The notes under the pieces were generated by a model. It was not told the origin of the DNA, did not search any database, and worked only from the letters and a program-made list of their open reading frames with translations. Positions 37,275 through 49,104 of a stretch of 64,000 bases of DNA are shown here, piece by piece. Positions within the stretch are counted from its first letter, which is position 1. Each line of letters opens with the position of its first letter. The DNA is from Synaphobranchus kaupii (lineage: Eukaryota; Chordata; Actinopteri; Anguilliformes; Synaphobranchidae), in NCBI GenBank assembly GCA_029718625.1, contig CM056391.1:27382281-27446280 (forward strand), in the 5' to 3' direction. The position numbers and the translations under genes were made by a program.

Positions 37275-37467
37275 CAGAGGTGGAAATCCAGGGGACATAA
37301 AGTAAAAGTCCTCCCCAGTATTTTGCTCCAATCACCTGGATTTGCTAATTAACATAATTCTTCAGCAAGGAGGTAGAACTAATTGGTGAAATCATCTGGC
37401 TGAGTCTATGGGTGGAAGAAACACATGGCAGGACTTTTGCTTTATGTCCCCTGGATTTCCACCTCTG
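37275..37467 (-). mobile_element. hAT MITE family M, copy B
   Basis: Inverted relative to copy A: it starts CAGAGGTGGAAATCCAGG and ends CTGGATTTCCACCTCTG. The 8-base duplication GAAGTAGT is exact on both sides (37267-37274, 37468-37475), proving insertion as an hAT-type unit. Confidence 0.92.
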
Positions 37468-37475
37468 GAAGTAGT

Positions 37476-38199
37476 GAACTGGTCTTGTTCAATGACAGTA
37501 CTACAGCAATGTTCTAAAGCCCTCTGGGACACACGTCGAGAGCTCTGGCCCCTGTAACACATGGTTACCCGCCTATGACACGTGAAGAGATGTTGCCATG
37601 CTCCACCGCTGCCCAATCGCCATCGCGTTGCGTATATGTGTCACTGATTCTTTCTCATTTGCACAACTGCTAACAGAAAGGGTTCCGTATGCCTCCATGT
37701 TTTCCAGAAAGTTCATCTCGGCCCCAGCACAGATTTGCCGGGTGAAAATTAAAAACAACTGCAGAGAGATATGTTCCGCGTTACCAATCAAACATCGGAT
37801 AACATGCTGTCCTAGCTCTTTGTAAACACTGACTTGTTTCTCATACAATTCTGCGGGACGAAATTCAAAGAGATGAAACGCACGTTTAAAAATATTTCAG
37901 CATCAAAATCTATTTCCTATATGGTCTCCATATGAATTAAATTCAAACAAATTAAGGTCACACTTTTGAATCTTATTGGCAGCAGTAATTTTCTCGTTGT
38001 AAATGAGCAGAACTTTAATCAATGATATAAAAAGTAAACAGTCAGATTTGCTTGTAAATGAGCCCCCTGAAACTCAAAACAAAGGATCAGCAATGTTGTG
38101 CACTCAATACCCGCCAGTAACAAGAAGCCCTCTAATTACTTGTCCTTATTGGACCCCTCAGCAGAACCCTATCTGCATTTTTAATGCGGCCCCACAAAC
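37476..38199. other. Single-copy non-coding interval
   Basis: No repeats recognised and no splice-bounded coding frame. Composition is even and CpG occurs at moderate levels; possibly regulatory. Confidence 0.35.
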
Positions 38200-38960
38200 C
38201 TACACAAGCCATTTAATCTCATTAGTCCTTAATTGCAACATGGATGGAGGCAATCTGTTGCTGTGGCGTGTAGGTCTCCTCCCCTGTTACCAGCGGGCAG
38301 GGGGTAACCGGTCCCTGGGGCCGGTGTGCGCGACCCCTGACCCCACTCTGTCTGTGCATGCTTCTCCGTCTCTTCCTCTCCCTCTCCCTTTATCGTTCTC
38401 TCTCTCCCTCTCCCTCTCTGTGCTGTCGGCTGGCAGAAGGCCTACTCAGCGTGGCTGTTTGACAGGGGCCAGTGGAGCATGTCCAGCAGGGCAGAAGGTT
38501 CGCTGGGCCAACTTATCAACGGCCAGGACTTAGTGCCAGGCCCCCGACGCGGGGGGAAGAGGAGTCAAAACAAACCCGGCGAACGATAATCCCCCAAAAA
38601 TGCAGCGCCCGTCTTTTGTCGGGGCTTGTTTGCGCCCCCCCGCGAGGGCTAGCGGGCGGGGCCGAAGCACCTCCGGAAGGGAGCCGCTGCCCGCTGGGCT
38701 CGTTGCTATGCGCGGGGAGGTCCGCTGACGTCGCGGAACCGCAGCGTTGCTTACTGGATCAGCGGGGTTTTTGTTACTGTTGTCCGGTCTGGAGCCGACT
38801 GCCCGAACAACAGTGCACTCCCGCCATAACAGGGCGCCAGTCAGAGACGGACGGACGGTTCAGCCGTCCACTCTCCTGTCCCCATCGATGGAGCTGCAGA
38901 TCAGCAGACGGACAGAGAGTAACAGTAGAGAAATACCCTGATTATTCCTGCCACAGACCT
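38200..38960. promoter_or_regulatory. CpG-rich island with CRE and GC boxes
   Basis: This is the most CpG- and GC-dense stretch of the right half. It has GGGCGGGGCC (an SP1-type box near 38653), GACGTC within CTGACGTCGCGG near 38727, and GTTGCTATGC near 38701. A long CT tract ends in TGGCAG at 38436, a good acceptor, followed by 50 open codons (38437-38586) to a TAA; the peptide begins KAYSAWLFDRGQWS and I do not recognise it. It may be a promoter of an unseen transcript. Confidence 0.4.
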
Positions 38961-39026
38961 ACAGGCACACAGTGTTGGAAGAGGAAGAGGACACTGACAT
39001 AGTGATACATTAATATAGACCAGCCT

Positions 39027-39188
39027 AAGTCCTGCCATGTTTTTCTTCCATCCATGAACTGAGCCAGCTGATTTCACTAATTAGTTCTACCTCTTGGCTG
39101 AATAATTATGCTAATTAGCAAATCCAGGTGACTGGAACAAAATGCTGGGGAGGACCTTTACTTTCCGAACCTGGACCTTCCACCTCTG
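39027..39188 (+). mobile_element. hAT MITE family M, copy C (left end missing)
   Basis: It matches the interior and right end of copies A and B, ending CCACCTCTG, but the left 25 or so bases including the inverted end are absent. Flanks are ACCAGCCT (39019-39026) and ACCGGCCT (39189-39196), 7 of 8 identical, so a duplication seems to abut the shortened left edge. Confidence 0.75.
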
Positions 39189-39887
39189 ACCGGCCTATTC
39201 TTTAAAGTACAGGGGCACAGCTTTGTCTGTTAACAGTTCTCATTTCATTCTCATTTGTATGTGTAAGTGATGAAAAGCCAAATACTGTACATGGCAGAGT
39301 GACCAAAGTGTTGAGCACTGCACTCGGAGAGAGACTCTAGAGATTACTCTGGAACAACACATTTTAAAAAAATCTATTTTTCTTGAGCTTTATATAAAGG
39401 AGCTGGTTGGACTGTGGACTAAATGATCCAAAAAAGGGCTGTACTCACAGTTATTAAAATGCTCCTTTGCCAAGGCTCATGTTAAGACAGAGTATTTATC
39501 AGTTGATTTACTGCTACTGCCGCTGCTACCGTGGGCCTGTGCTCCTGTGGCTCCCGCCTTGCTAGATATGAGCCTTAAAGGAAGACAGACAGGCTCTGGC
39601 ATGAAGGCACCAAAAATGTTTCTTTGTCTGGCTCTCTCTGTTTTCATTTTGTGAAAATTGCCTGGCATTGCAGTTGATGAAGGCGAGCTGGAGAGAGGGA
39701 CACAGAGCAAGGGCGCAACCTTGGTGCAAAGACTGGAATGGGGGGGCTTTCTTTAGCCAACAGTTTGTGAGCTGTAAGAATTGTACAGCCCTGCCTTTTG
39801 CTTGTAGACTCCAAGAAACTAGTGACTGAAGAAGAACCATGAGATTATGTTATGCACGATTACAAACCTGCTTTTTAACAAATTGAA
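39189..39887. other. Non-coding interval
   Basis: No gene recognised. A segment near 39,770-39,840 (TAGTGACTGAAGAAGAACC) recurs in similar form at about 56,630-56,650, so part is an unclassified dispersed repeat. Confidence 0.35.
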
Positions 39888-40425
39888 TTAAAGGTGCAGC
39901 GGCTGCAGTAATGCGGGTGTTGTATCGGACAGTGGTGGTGAAAAAGAGCTGAGCCAAAAGGCAAAGCTCTTGATTTACCGGACAATCTTTGTTTCTCTTC
40001 TCATCTATGGTCACAAGCTGTGGGTAGCGACCAAAAGAGTGAGATCACAAATACAAGCAGCGGCCAAAATGGGGTTTCTCCGCAGGGTGGCGAGGCTTAC
40101 TCTCCTTGACAGGGTGAGGAGCTCAGCCATCTGGGAGGACCTCGGAGTAGAGAGGAGTCCGTTGAGGTGGTTCGGACATCTGGTAAGGATGTCCCCTGGG
40201 CGTCTCCCAGTGGAGGTGCAGCCTACGGAGCACATCCAACTGGGAGGAGACCCCAAGGCAGACCCAGTTTACGCTGGAGGGATTCGATCTCCCAGCTGGC
40301 CTGGGATCGCCAAGAAATCCCCCGGGATGAGTTGGAGGAAGTCGCTGTGGAGAGGGATGCCTTGCCCTGCTCCCACCGCGACCCTGACTTGGATTAAGCA
40401 GTTAGAAAATGGGTGGATGGAATTA
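39888..40425 (+). mobile_element. Non-LTR retrotransposon (LINE) 3' end, degenerate
   Basis: Plus-strand translation across several frames gives KAKLLIYRTIFVSLLIYGH, then GFLRRVARLTLLDRVRSSAI, LRWFGHLVRM and LAWDRQEIPRDELEEVA, which is the conserved C-terminal part of a fish LINE ORF2. It ends near GGGTGGATGGAATT, the usual short-repeat tail. Frameshifts and a lost 5' part make it inactive. Confidence 0.85.
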
Positions 40426-40984
40426 AATAAATTTTACATAGCAGCACAGTAGCCTACAGTTTGCGAGTGATGCTAATATACACCATTCATAAGAGACTAG
40501 CTATTAGCTGACTTGCTGTAAGTCGGCTACAGATTGCAAAATTGCAATGCGCTCTGGATATTTAGTTGATTAGCTTTTCATGAACAGCTTATGGTATGAA
40601 GGTACACATTATCAAAGTAATTTGTTTTCATTTTTAATTATAAAGAAATTGTTGAATGGTGGCCCCAGCTTTCCAACTCACCACTAACAAAAGCTGGACC
40701 TTATAATGCTACGCAGTGTTACCAGGTCAGAGAAATATTTACAGCCCACGGCAAAGGTCTCTCAAAACCCACCCACAATGGTCAGAAACGACCCAGATGG
40801 AATTGTCGATCAGGGGATTTCAGGAAGGGAGTGGGGGTGAAGGAATTGTCAACTGGGTGGTTGCGACTGTGAGGCAGTGGTTTTGAATAGATAGGCTACA
40901 TAATTTCTTGCACTATGTCTGCACCCATTATACCCTACATTTTAAAACTAGCCCCCAAAAACGCATCCTGTGTTTCATTTAAAA
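40426..40984. other. Non-coding interval
   Basis: No exon or repeat end recognised. Confidence 0.35.
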
Positions 40985-41340
40985 AAAATTATTATTATTA
41001 TTATTTTAAGTTGTTTCAGATTTTTTTCCCCTTTTCTTCCAATTTGGTAGCCAATTGTACCCAATGTTATTTAATTCCCCATGTAGCAACCGCTACACAA
41101 CCCCGTCAACCGGTAGAAGGAAGGAGGGCGCCACGTCCTCTTCAGGGCGCGACTCCTCGAGCTCCTGACTGCCATTCGAATTCGCCCGGGGGGCCGTTTG
41201 TGCGCGACGATACTCCCCCGACGAGTCCCTCCCCCCACCCCGGGAGCGGCCGCCAATTGCCACTCCCTCAAGGCACCGGCCATACTCGGATCTGACAGGA
41301 CCAGGGACGCGAACCCCTCTGTGGCTCATTTCTAATGAAG
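40985..41340 (-). mobile_element. SINE with GC-rich head (minus strand)
   Basis: On the minus strand GGGGTTCGCGTCCCTGG resembles a tRNA B box. It is followed by a CpG-rich body, then ATTGGGTACAATTGGCTACC and CCAAATTGG, ending in a (TAA)n/A-rich tail. The tail block is common in fish SINEs. The A box was not found, so the head may be truncated. Confidence 0.6.
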
Positions 41341-41512
41341 TCAAATTGGGCAGGGAAACCACATAGCCTAGCCAACACTAATGATACCCGAGAACAATGA
41401 CTGAGGAGGCGGGAAAGCTATTGTAAATGATATGCCACTGATCAATAAATAATCGCGATTTTGCTGATCAAATGGTCTACCTAGTTTAGGATTTTTGTGT
41501 GTGTGAATGAGA

Positions 41513-41532
41513 GAGAGAGAGAGAGAGAGAGA
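41513..41532. repeat. (GA)n microsatellite
   Basis: About ten uninterrupted GA units. Confidence 0.95.
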
Positions 41533-41738
41533 CGCTATGGCTTCAAATATTTATCAGAGTGAGCAAATTCATTCTATTTGATTGAGGACAACTAAAATGA
41601 TTATAATTATAAAAAGAACTTAAACATAGAGATCAATTTTACAGTTGGTTCACACAGGCTACTCCCATTGATGCATGGTTTAGTAATCGGCCTAACTCTT
41701 AACTTGTACATTTTGATAAATCTCTTGATTTACCAAAT

Positions 41739-42110
41739 GCCAGATATGGATGGATCACTTTAAGGGTTGTTTCTCCTGACAAATTTTCCTATTGAACTCT
41801 ATGGAAAAATAAGTCAGGAGAAGAAACCCTTCAAGTTATCCATCCATATCTACTGTATTTCTGGCAGCAGAGTGATGGTTTAAGGCTTGTTTGATACATC
41901 AGACCCTTGAGGACTTACAGCCATTTAGCCAACCATGTGTTCCATACTGTTCCAGTGTAATTTACAGCTAAATCTAGTCCCACCCCCCAATTCCCATAAA
42001 GATACATTCAAATGCAGAGACGTTATAGTATCACTTGTAAGAGTACCAGAAAATAAGATATAAAGAGTCTTTTGATGTTGTTGGGTCACAGACATCAGGA
42101 AGTCATGGCA
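41739..42110. repeat. Foldback (long hairpin) repeat, copy 2
   Basis: It has the same loop and centre as copy 1 at 2108-2555. The left arm is cut to about 40 bases (up to 41780), while the right arm (from 41813) runs past the point where copy 1 ends and matches, inverted, the outer left sequence of copy 1, including TAGTCCCACCCCCCAATTCC. One copy of a short AGATATG repeat next to the break is lost. Confidence 0.85.
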
Positions 42111-43953
42111 TGCAAATATGCAGATATGCGACCAAATATTAAAAATTATTATATTTTATTCTATATATAAATGCAGGGGTGCCAATAATTGTGGCACACA
42201 TGGTTTTGTTAAAAATGATTATTTCTTGATGAGGGATTTTTTTTCTGATAATAAATCTACTTCAATTGAAGGTTAGATTTTTCTTATTTTTTCAGTGTGA
42301 GATTAAGCTACTTCACCAAACAGTGAATTTTTTTATAACCCTTTTTACTCATCTTTACCAGGGGTGCCAATAATAGTGGAGGGCACTGTAGGTAATATAA
42401 TCATAAATTTTTAATATTGCTAGTACTTTTTATGGTGACAAAGATATTGTGGACAGAGCAGAAGTATGCATTATTTTGCCACAAATGAATAAAGAAATCA
42501 CAACATCTCTACATTAGGCTATGCATAGATGGATGTATTTTTCCGGTAGGCTACTGTAATGGTAGGTACCAAACTATGTCGGCGTTTGTGTAGTGACCGT
42601 CTTTAAAACAAAATTTGTTGAAAACATGTAGCCAATGGCACAGTTATTTATAGATTTTTTACATTAATGCAACAATGTGGTCTTAACCAGATGAGATTTT
42701 GCATTTAAACTTTATCTTCTCTGCTGGGATATCTGTTCCCATACTGCGTAACGTTACCTGCATGCCATGCATGGTGTCCGCTGACTTTCAGTGTTGCACT
42801 TGTTTAAGTGCAAGTGAACAGTTAATATTGTAAACATGTCTTTGCCTTTGCAATAAAAAATATCTTTTTTCATGTGGGAAAAACATTCTTATATGTTCAA
42901 ATGCATAAATTATGCATGTTGTTTTTGTCTAAAATGAATTCAACCTTTGGTAGTTGGTGAGGATTGAACCCAGGTCTTCCCCATTGAAGGATACAACATA
43001 AGCACTGAGCTTCAGCAGGTCCATAGGGAGTGGCACGCCATATAGGACTATATGAGCAATCTAAACTGATTCATTTTCCTGGATAAAGTTTCACAAACAC
43101 ACAAGAAGTGTGGCGTAAAAGACTGCAATCATAAACCAACTGTATGCAGTACATCACAGAAGAACTTCAACTGAAATTGTATACCTAAAATTTATACTCA
43201 GCATATCCAGCACACGCACACATCTGCGTGTGAAGAGACGGGATGTTTGATGACGGGACCTGCCCAGACACAGTTGTGGTATTACCCTGTTGATTAACGG
43301 GGTGATGCTGGATTAGAGGTTCTCTCCCAATTCCCTTGTGGGCCATCTGTATTGGAGGGGGTTTGGGTGAGGCTTTGAAGATAAGTACAGCTATCTGCTG
43401 TCAGGTGAACGCTAGGCTGTGTTTACGGCCGTTGTACAGATATGAAATAGAAGAGGTAGGGAGCTGGCAGACGGAGCATTTCTGCTTGTCATCTGACCTT
43501 TGATGTGACTCAATCGGTCGTCTCCTTCCACTGCTATCCCTGTTCTGCCTTCTCGAACGCGTCCGCTAGCCACTGAATCCGACATCTGTCGCCAAACTCG
43601 TCTCTCCACCACGCTTATTTCCGTAGAGGGGCCTGGGCGAAAATAATTCATCGGATAATTACAGGCTCCGACTCCTCTGGTAGTTAAGGAGCCAGCGGCT
43701 GACTGACGGCGTAAGATGAGAGGCCCGGAGCCTGTCCTGCCTCCCTCTTTGACTTTTCCAGGCTCTGCTTCCAGTGGAAAGCCCCTCCCCGACACCACAA
43801 CAAGAGGGCATTTGAATGTCTTGATCAAGCCTGTCCTGTGAATGTACATTTGTACACGAATAAAACAAAACACAAGAATCTTGTGCCTAAGTGCGATAAT
43901 TCCTAGTTTTTAATTGAGATGATTACCATATCAGATGGGTTTATGTAATAGAG
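42111..43953. other. Non-coding interval with possible tRNA-like relic
   Basis: On the minus strand 42955-43022 contains AGCTCAGTGCTTATG and GGGTTCAATCC, resembling A and B boxes, but no cloverleaf could be closed. The segment 43,210-43,860 is GC-balanced with GATA and homeobox-like cores (AGATAAG, GGATAATTACA), so could be regulatory. Confidence 0.35.
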
Positions 43954-44141
43954 CAGGGGTGGGGGACCTTATCTGAAAAGGGCCGGTGTGGGTGCCGGTT
44001 TTTCTTTTAGCCCAGCACGAAGACACCTGATTCTACTCATCAAGGTCTTAGTAGAATTAGTAGAATCAGGTGTCTTAATGCTGGGCTAATTCAAAACCTG
44101 CACCAACACCGGCCTTTTTCGGATAAGGTCCCCCACCCCTG
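43954..44141. mobile_element. Palindromic hAT MITE with exact duplication
   Basis: It begins CAGGGGTGGGGGACCTTATC and ends GATAAGGTCCCCCACCCCTG, exact inverses over 20 bases. The interior also folds back (AGCCCAGCA / TGCTGGGCT). TAATAGAG flanks both sides (43946-43953, 44142-44149) without mismatch. Confidence 0.95.
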
Positions 44142-44469
44142 TAATAGAGTGATAAATGTGTTTTGATGCTTGCGATCGCAACAATTTCCTTCCTGTCACC
44201 ACAGGCAAGGTGGTGAATTATATGTAGGCCATTATAACACCAGCAATCAGAGTCCAAAGGTGCTGGGCTCAGTCCTTTCATTACTAAATGAATGGAGATC
44301 TGCACAGCCAGGCTTCTTCCGTTCCCTTCATCTCTAATTGGTACACCCGTTTGGCCGCGTACTATAGGTGTCTTCTCGCTCATTTGCATGTTAAAAGAGA
44401 GAACTTCTGTCTGTCTCAGCTCCACCCTGCACTCTGCACCTGCACTTACTTCTCTTAAAAAATAAGAGC

Positions 44470-44895
44470 AGCCAGGGCTGCTGGGTAGCTCGCTTGGTAA
44501 AAGTACCGCTAGCGGTGCATGAGTGAGCACCGTGGTCTCGGATCGAATCCAGCCCATGCCAGTGCTGACTGTGGCCGGCAGCCCTGCTGGGGCAGTACAA
44601 AATTGGCTTTGCGTCACCCAAGGGATATATGGGAGATATTTAGTCGGTGGGATAGCAGTGTTCATTGCTCAAGCGACCCCTGTCTCCTCCGCCACCGTTC
44701 ACACGGCTTGTGGCTGTGGTGTGAAAAGAAGCAGCTGGCTGGCACTGCATGTTGGAGGAGAACCATGACATGAGTCGTCTTCACTCTCCCGGGCCGGTAG
44801 CAGGGGGTATAACACACTTGTGCATAGTTTGCAAATTGGACATTCCAAACTTGGGTGGGATTTGAGATGCCAAATAATAAAAAAAAAAAATGAGA
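44470..44895 (+). mobile_element. tRNA-derived SINE
   Basis: The head has TAGCTCGCTTGG (A box) and GGATCGAATCC (B box) about 45 bases apart, as in a tRNA gene. A body of about 300 bases and a terminal AATAATAAAAAAAAAAAA tract follow. Similar AGAGCAG bases on both sides suggest a target duplication. Open frames through it are incidental. Confidence 0.85.
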
Positions 44896-45182
44896 GCAGT
44901 GAATTCTTCTGGAATGAGTTAATGAGTTAATGAGTTGGGAGTGAACCATAGATGACATTCCAAATAACATCTTTCAAGTCTTAACCTTGCTTTTGCTAAC
45001 CTAACAGATCATTTGCTCGTCTAAAGTGCCAAAAATATCAGAACAAAAAATAATTGTCATTAAAACTTTTACATTTTAAGTAAAAATGGAAATTTTTACG
45101 ATTATAATTCCTGGCTGTATGTCTGTGCTTATGGAGAAACCATGTGTGAGGACTATGGAAACATTAAGAATGACAATGAATA

Positions 45183-46366
45183 TGTAACATTCCACTCCCA
45201 TCCTATTGTTTCTCAGTGTTTTCCCTCTCCCCCTGTTTCGTGTTTGTCTCTCCATTGTCCGTGTTTCCCCCTGTGCTGCAGGTTGGGCGTGTTTTCCCAT
45301 TTGTATCACTCTGTTTCACTACTCCTGTCTCAGCCTATCCCATTCCCCCGTTTCGCATGCATTCCTCACTCTCCGCTCTGTTCAATCACTCTCGCATACA
45401 TTCGCACGCGTTTCCTAATTGATTCCAATTAATGTTTGCATTTAGTCACCCGGTGTTTTCTGTCCTGTGCCAGTTCGTTAATGCTCTTAGTCTGAAACCT
45501 CTGGTCCTGTCTGGTTCTCTGTCTAGTCGCCTTGTCAAACAGTTTAGTTCTGTGTCGGTGTTTACTCGCCCTGCTATTCTGTGAAGTCCAAGTCTGATCA
45601 GTCTGGAACAGCATTACCCGCTGTTCATTGTTTTGTCTCACTAACCAACCCTGTCTGCTTAAAGTCTGCCAGCCTGCAGTCGTCCGTAATCCCTGCCTGT
45701 GTTGCGGTTTCCCTGCCTTCCACCTGACGTGTGTGCATGCAGCTTGGGCTTCTGCTATTCCACCCTGCGGCGGTGCCCGCGCTCAGCCAGTACTGCGGTG
45801 CTGTCGATGTGCTGTCGCTCCTGCCTCTGCTGTCGCTGCTGCCGCCCTGCTGTTGCCGTGCTGCTACTGCCGCTGCCCTGCTGCCACGTCTGCGTCCTGC
45901 CGGGGCTCCGCTCCACTGTCCTGCTCTACCGCTCCCGTTCCCGCTCATCCCCTGCTCCAACCAACCCGGTTACCTGTCTCCATCATCACCCCTGGCTTTC
46001 CCTGCTCCCTCTGCTCCCGCATCCTCAAAACTGGACTGTCTGTATTTACATGTTCTCCCTACGCTTCAGGAGTATAGTTAGAAGCTTAATTTATTGGATG
46101 CTTTGCGCTCCCACTCTGTCAAGTCTGTCCTGTTTGTAAAGTCCAGTTCCGGCTTGGAACAATTCCGGTGTGACCTTTAAAGTCCAGTTCCGGCTTAGAG
46201 CAATACTGTCCTGCCAGTTGACTCCAGTTCCGGCTTGGAACTTCTACTGCCTTTGCCTTTCTCCCCATGCTCAGGACTGCCCTGAGCATATAATAAATAT
46301 TGAGTTTTTGGCATTTCTGTCTACTTGTCGTGCATTTGGGTCCAGTCCTCTTCCGAGGTCGTAACA
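45183..46366 (+). mobile_element. Solo LTR of a gypsy-like retrotransposon
   Basis: The unit runs from TGTAACATTCC to GGTCGTAACA (TG...CA ends) and is flanked by an exact 5-base duplication GAATA (45178-45182, 46367-46371). A poly(A) signal AATAAA at 46292-46297 lies about 70 bases before the end, in the expected R region. CCAGTTCCGGCTT occurs three times near 46143-46235. No internal region or second LTR remains, so it arose by LTR recombination. The strand is strongly C+T rich. Confidence 0.85.
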
Positions 46367-46371
46367 GAATA

Positions 46372-48619
46372 TTTGTTTAAAGGAGCAATTGCCATGGTCC
46401 TGAAATCTGTAAACTGGAGACAAATTCCACGTGGCCAACTAACTTTAGTAAAAGTGAGAACTACATGCCAATGGAGCTATACCCACTGATTACACTACAG
46501 GGAATATCCGTGATTTTCTGGTTATAGTTTGGTCATAGTTATAGGTCACAGCAACTGGTTACTTCAATTTAATCTCAAAATTCCCCTACTTTTATTTCTC
46601 TTATAGTGGTTAGGCATCAGGATAAAAGAGCATGTTTTTGCTGTACCCTTAAAAAAATGTCATACTGTACTGGTTCAGGGATCACCCAGCCGTATACATG
46701 AGTGACATACAGTATAAGTGTATGCTACGCAAGTAACCCAAGATTAGGGCCACTGTCAAGCAGATGATTAATGCTTATGGGAGTGGGAGTCCACAGTGAA
46801 TCCTCAAAGCCATTGATGTTGAATCCAGCTGGGAGAATCGGGTCACAGAGTTCAGTCTGGCACGGGAGGAGCCATGTTTGATCACTTTGGGTAAGTCAAT
46901 TTTAGGATGTTATTTTTGGAGTTCCAATTTAAACCACGTGCTTCCTCAGAGCAACAATTAAGAGGAGAGCCTATTCAGTATTTTGAGTTGGGATGAGCAT
47001 TTGCTCACACAAAGGATAAATGTTTAATGTGTTACAAACTAAGGCTGTGGTTATGTCTGGGTTTTATCTTCAAATGGTTATTGTTATGTTGCCTCTTTAA
47101 AGAGAGCTCATGCACAAGCTATTATGTTGATATGTTAAATAATGGTGACAAATGTAGGACATGTACACATAATGGATTGAGTTCACAAAGACTTAGTTTA
47201 TCTACTATGTACCATAGTATAATTTTGCAAAGCCAGTAAACAGGCATGTATCTTTGTTTAATTAATCTATGGCCAGACTACACAAATCATTGCATTCTGA
47301 GATTGTATGAAAAAGTCCAGTCTCATTCATTTCTTTTATAGAATTCCAGCTGGGAAAAACTTCAATAGGCCTATCGATCTAGATTTTACATTTTGTCAAG
47401 GCTAGGAGCTTATTTTTCATTAGAGGAGATTAATCACAGAGTTTGTGTAATTAGCAAGGAGCCTGCTCAGATTACTGGTTAACTCTACTAAGAAGCTGCC
47501 TTCTTCAATAAAAAGCCTTGTCCGCCATACAGAGATGGTGGAATTAGCACACAGGCAACATTATACACAGCCCCCTCCCTCAGCCACCGGCCGTAGATGA
47601 CAGAGCCAGATCCCATAAATAGAATGCTCCTCAGTGTAGTTTTACTAAATGCCAGATGATTCTTTCAACGAAAGCCCCCCGTCATTCTCTGGGACTGGAT
47701 CCTCCAGGCTACTGTTTGGTAGATTATGCAGATGTGATTTCCCCACTCCCTTTTGACATTGGGCATTCAAGTCTGGCCTGTCGCTGAAAGAACTGCCCTT
47801 AACAACACAGGCTGCCAGTGAGCCTGCCTCTGGGTGGAGGGAGAAAGGCACAGGTGAGCTCTAAAACATCATAAAGGCCCCTTTAATGGCTTTCATCAAC
47901 ATTAGACCTGCATTGTGGAAGTGCAATTAAGCACTTAAACACCAGCGTAGGCCTGTATGCATGGGCTTTTACAGCCAAACTCAAAGACATTCACAGGAAC
48001 CAGAATTCACAGTATGCTAACGCAAATACCACTGGGACTGAGGTAAAAATGGCAGCTTAGTTTGACGGAGCACAGCTCCTGGGTGCTACCTGCCTGTCAC
48101 TCAGCTGGTTCTCATCACCGTGGCGATGTTCGACAGCTGCCGGAGGTTATATTTGGTGGGAATGGAGCAGAATGGCATTCCGACGGATTTAAAAAAAACT
48201 GTGACTAAAACTATAAACTAAATCTAAAAATACTTTTTGCAGTGTCTTATTAGCCAATCAGGAATTCACATCACCTGCAAAAGTGCATATTCCACACATT
48301 TATGAATGTATACATTTAATGCACATAGTGTGCCACACAAAGACCCCTTATGTTGTTCTTAAGTAGCGACAAATCATGTCCCACAACCTTTTGCACCCAG
48401 GTTTTTCTCCAATTACCACAATTGGGATGACCGAGGAGATCACTAAAAGGATGTTGGGATGGGTAGCTGCCCTGTCAGTAAGCTCCAACCTGCAGGGCTT
48501 CACATTGTTACATTCTGATCCCCAGGTGGTGACAGGGAGGGAAGCACAAGACAGACATGACAAACATGCATTTTGTTTTTATTTTTGCAGGAAAACACAC
48601 TAGAAGTTGGCAGTGAGGT
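46372..48619. other. Single-copy non-coding interval
   Basis: No exon recognised. Segments 47,400-47,900 and 48,060-48,200 are compositionally even and repeat-free and are candidate conserved elements. Confidence 0.35.
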
Positions 48620-49104
48620 CAGCCCAGCTTGTCTGAGGAAACAGATTCACTCTGATTCAAGCAGGCAGTGCATCCACAACCTATCATGTTGGACCCTCAG
48701 CCTCTGTCTCTCTAATTAAGGGCTCATTAAGTCCCAGGAAACAAACAAAATGTTCCGTAGGTGAAAAGGACTGTTTCTATGAATACATGACCTTGAGTGA
48801 TTCCTGCTAACCAGAATGTACAAAAATTGCAGGGTGAAAAACTGAATCGATGGCAGGTGTAAAGCAGCCCACCTTGTCCGAGGAAACAGATTCACTCTGA
48901 TTCAAACAGGCAGTGCATCCACAATCTATCACGTAGGACCCACAGCCTCTGCCTCTCTAATTAACAAAGGGCTCATTAAGTCCCACGAAACAAACAAAAT
49001 GTTCCATAGGTGAAAAGGACTGTTTCTATGAATACATGACCCTGCTAACCTGAATGTACAAAGATTGCAGGGTGAAAAACTGAATCGATGGCAGGTGTAA
49101 AGCA
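48620..49104. repeat. Local tandem duplication of a 245-bp single-copy segment
   Basis: Copy 1 starts at 48620 and copy 2 at 48865, each beginning CAGCCCASCTTGTCYGAGG and ending GGCAGGTGTAAAGCA. They differ by scattered substitutions and small indels. The unit is not a recognised transposon and has no coding frame. Confidence 0.9.

Noticed and set aside
38472..39002. 176-codon open frame in the CpG-rich island
   Set aside because: GC-rich DNA gives long chance frames; the peptide has no recognised motif and there is no periodic codon bias or splice support for this frame.
42955..43022. tRNA gene on the minus strand
   Set aside because: A- and B-box-like motifs are present but acceptor and anticodon stems do not pair; more likely a SINE head relic.
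44075..44665. 196-codon minus-strand frame
   Set aside because: It runs across the tRNA-derived SINE in antisense and into the MITE, so it is a by-product of repeats.
45625..46139. Overlapping open frames of 111-149 codons on both strands
   Set aside because: They lie inside the C+T-rich solo LTR; low-complexity Cys/Leu/Ser-rich peptides, not a gene.
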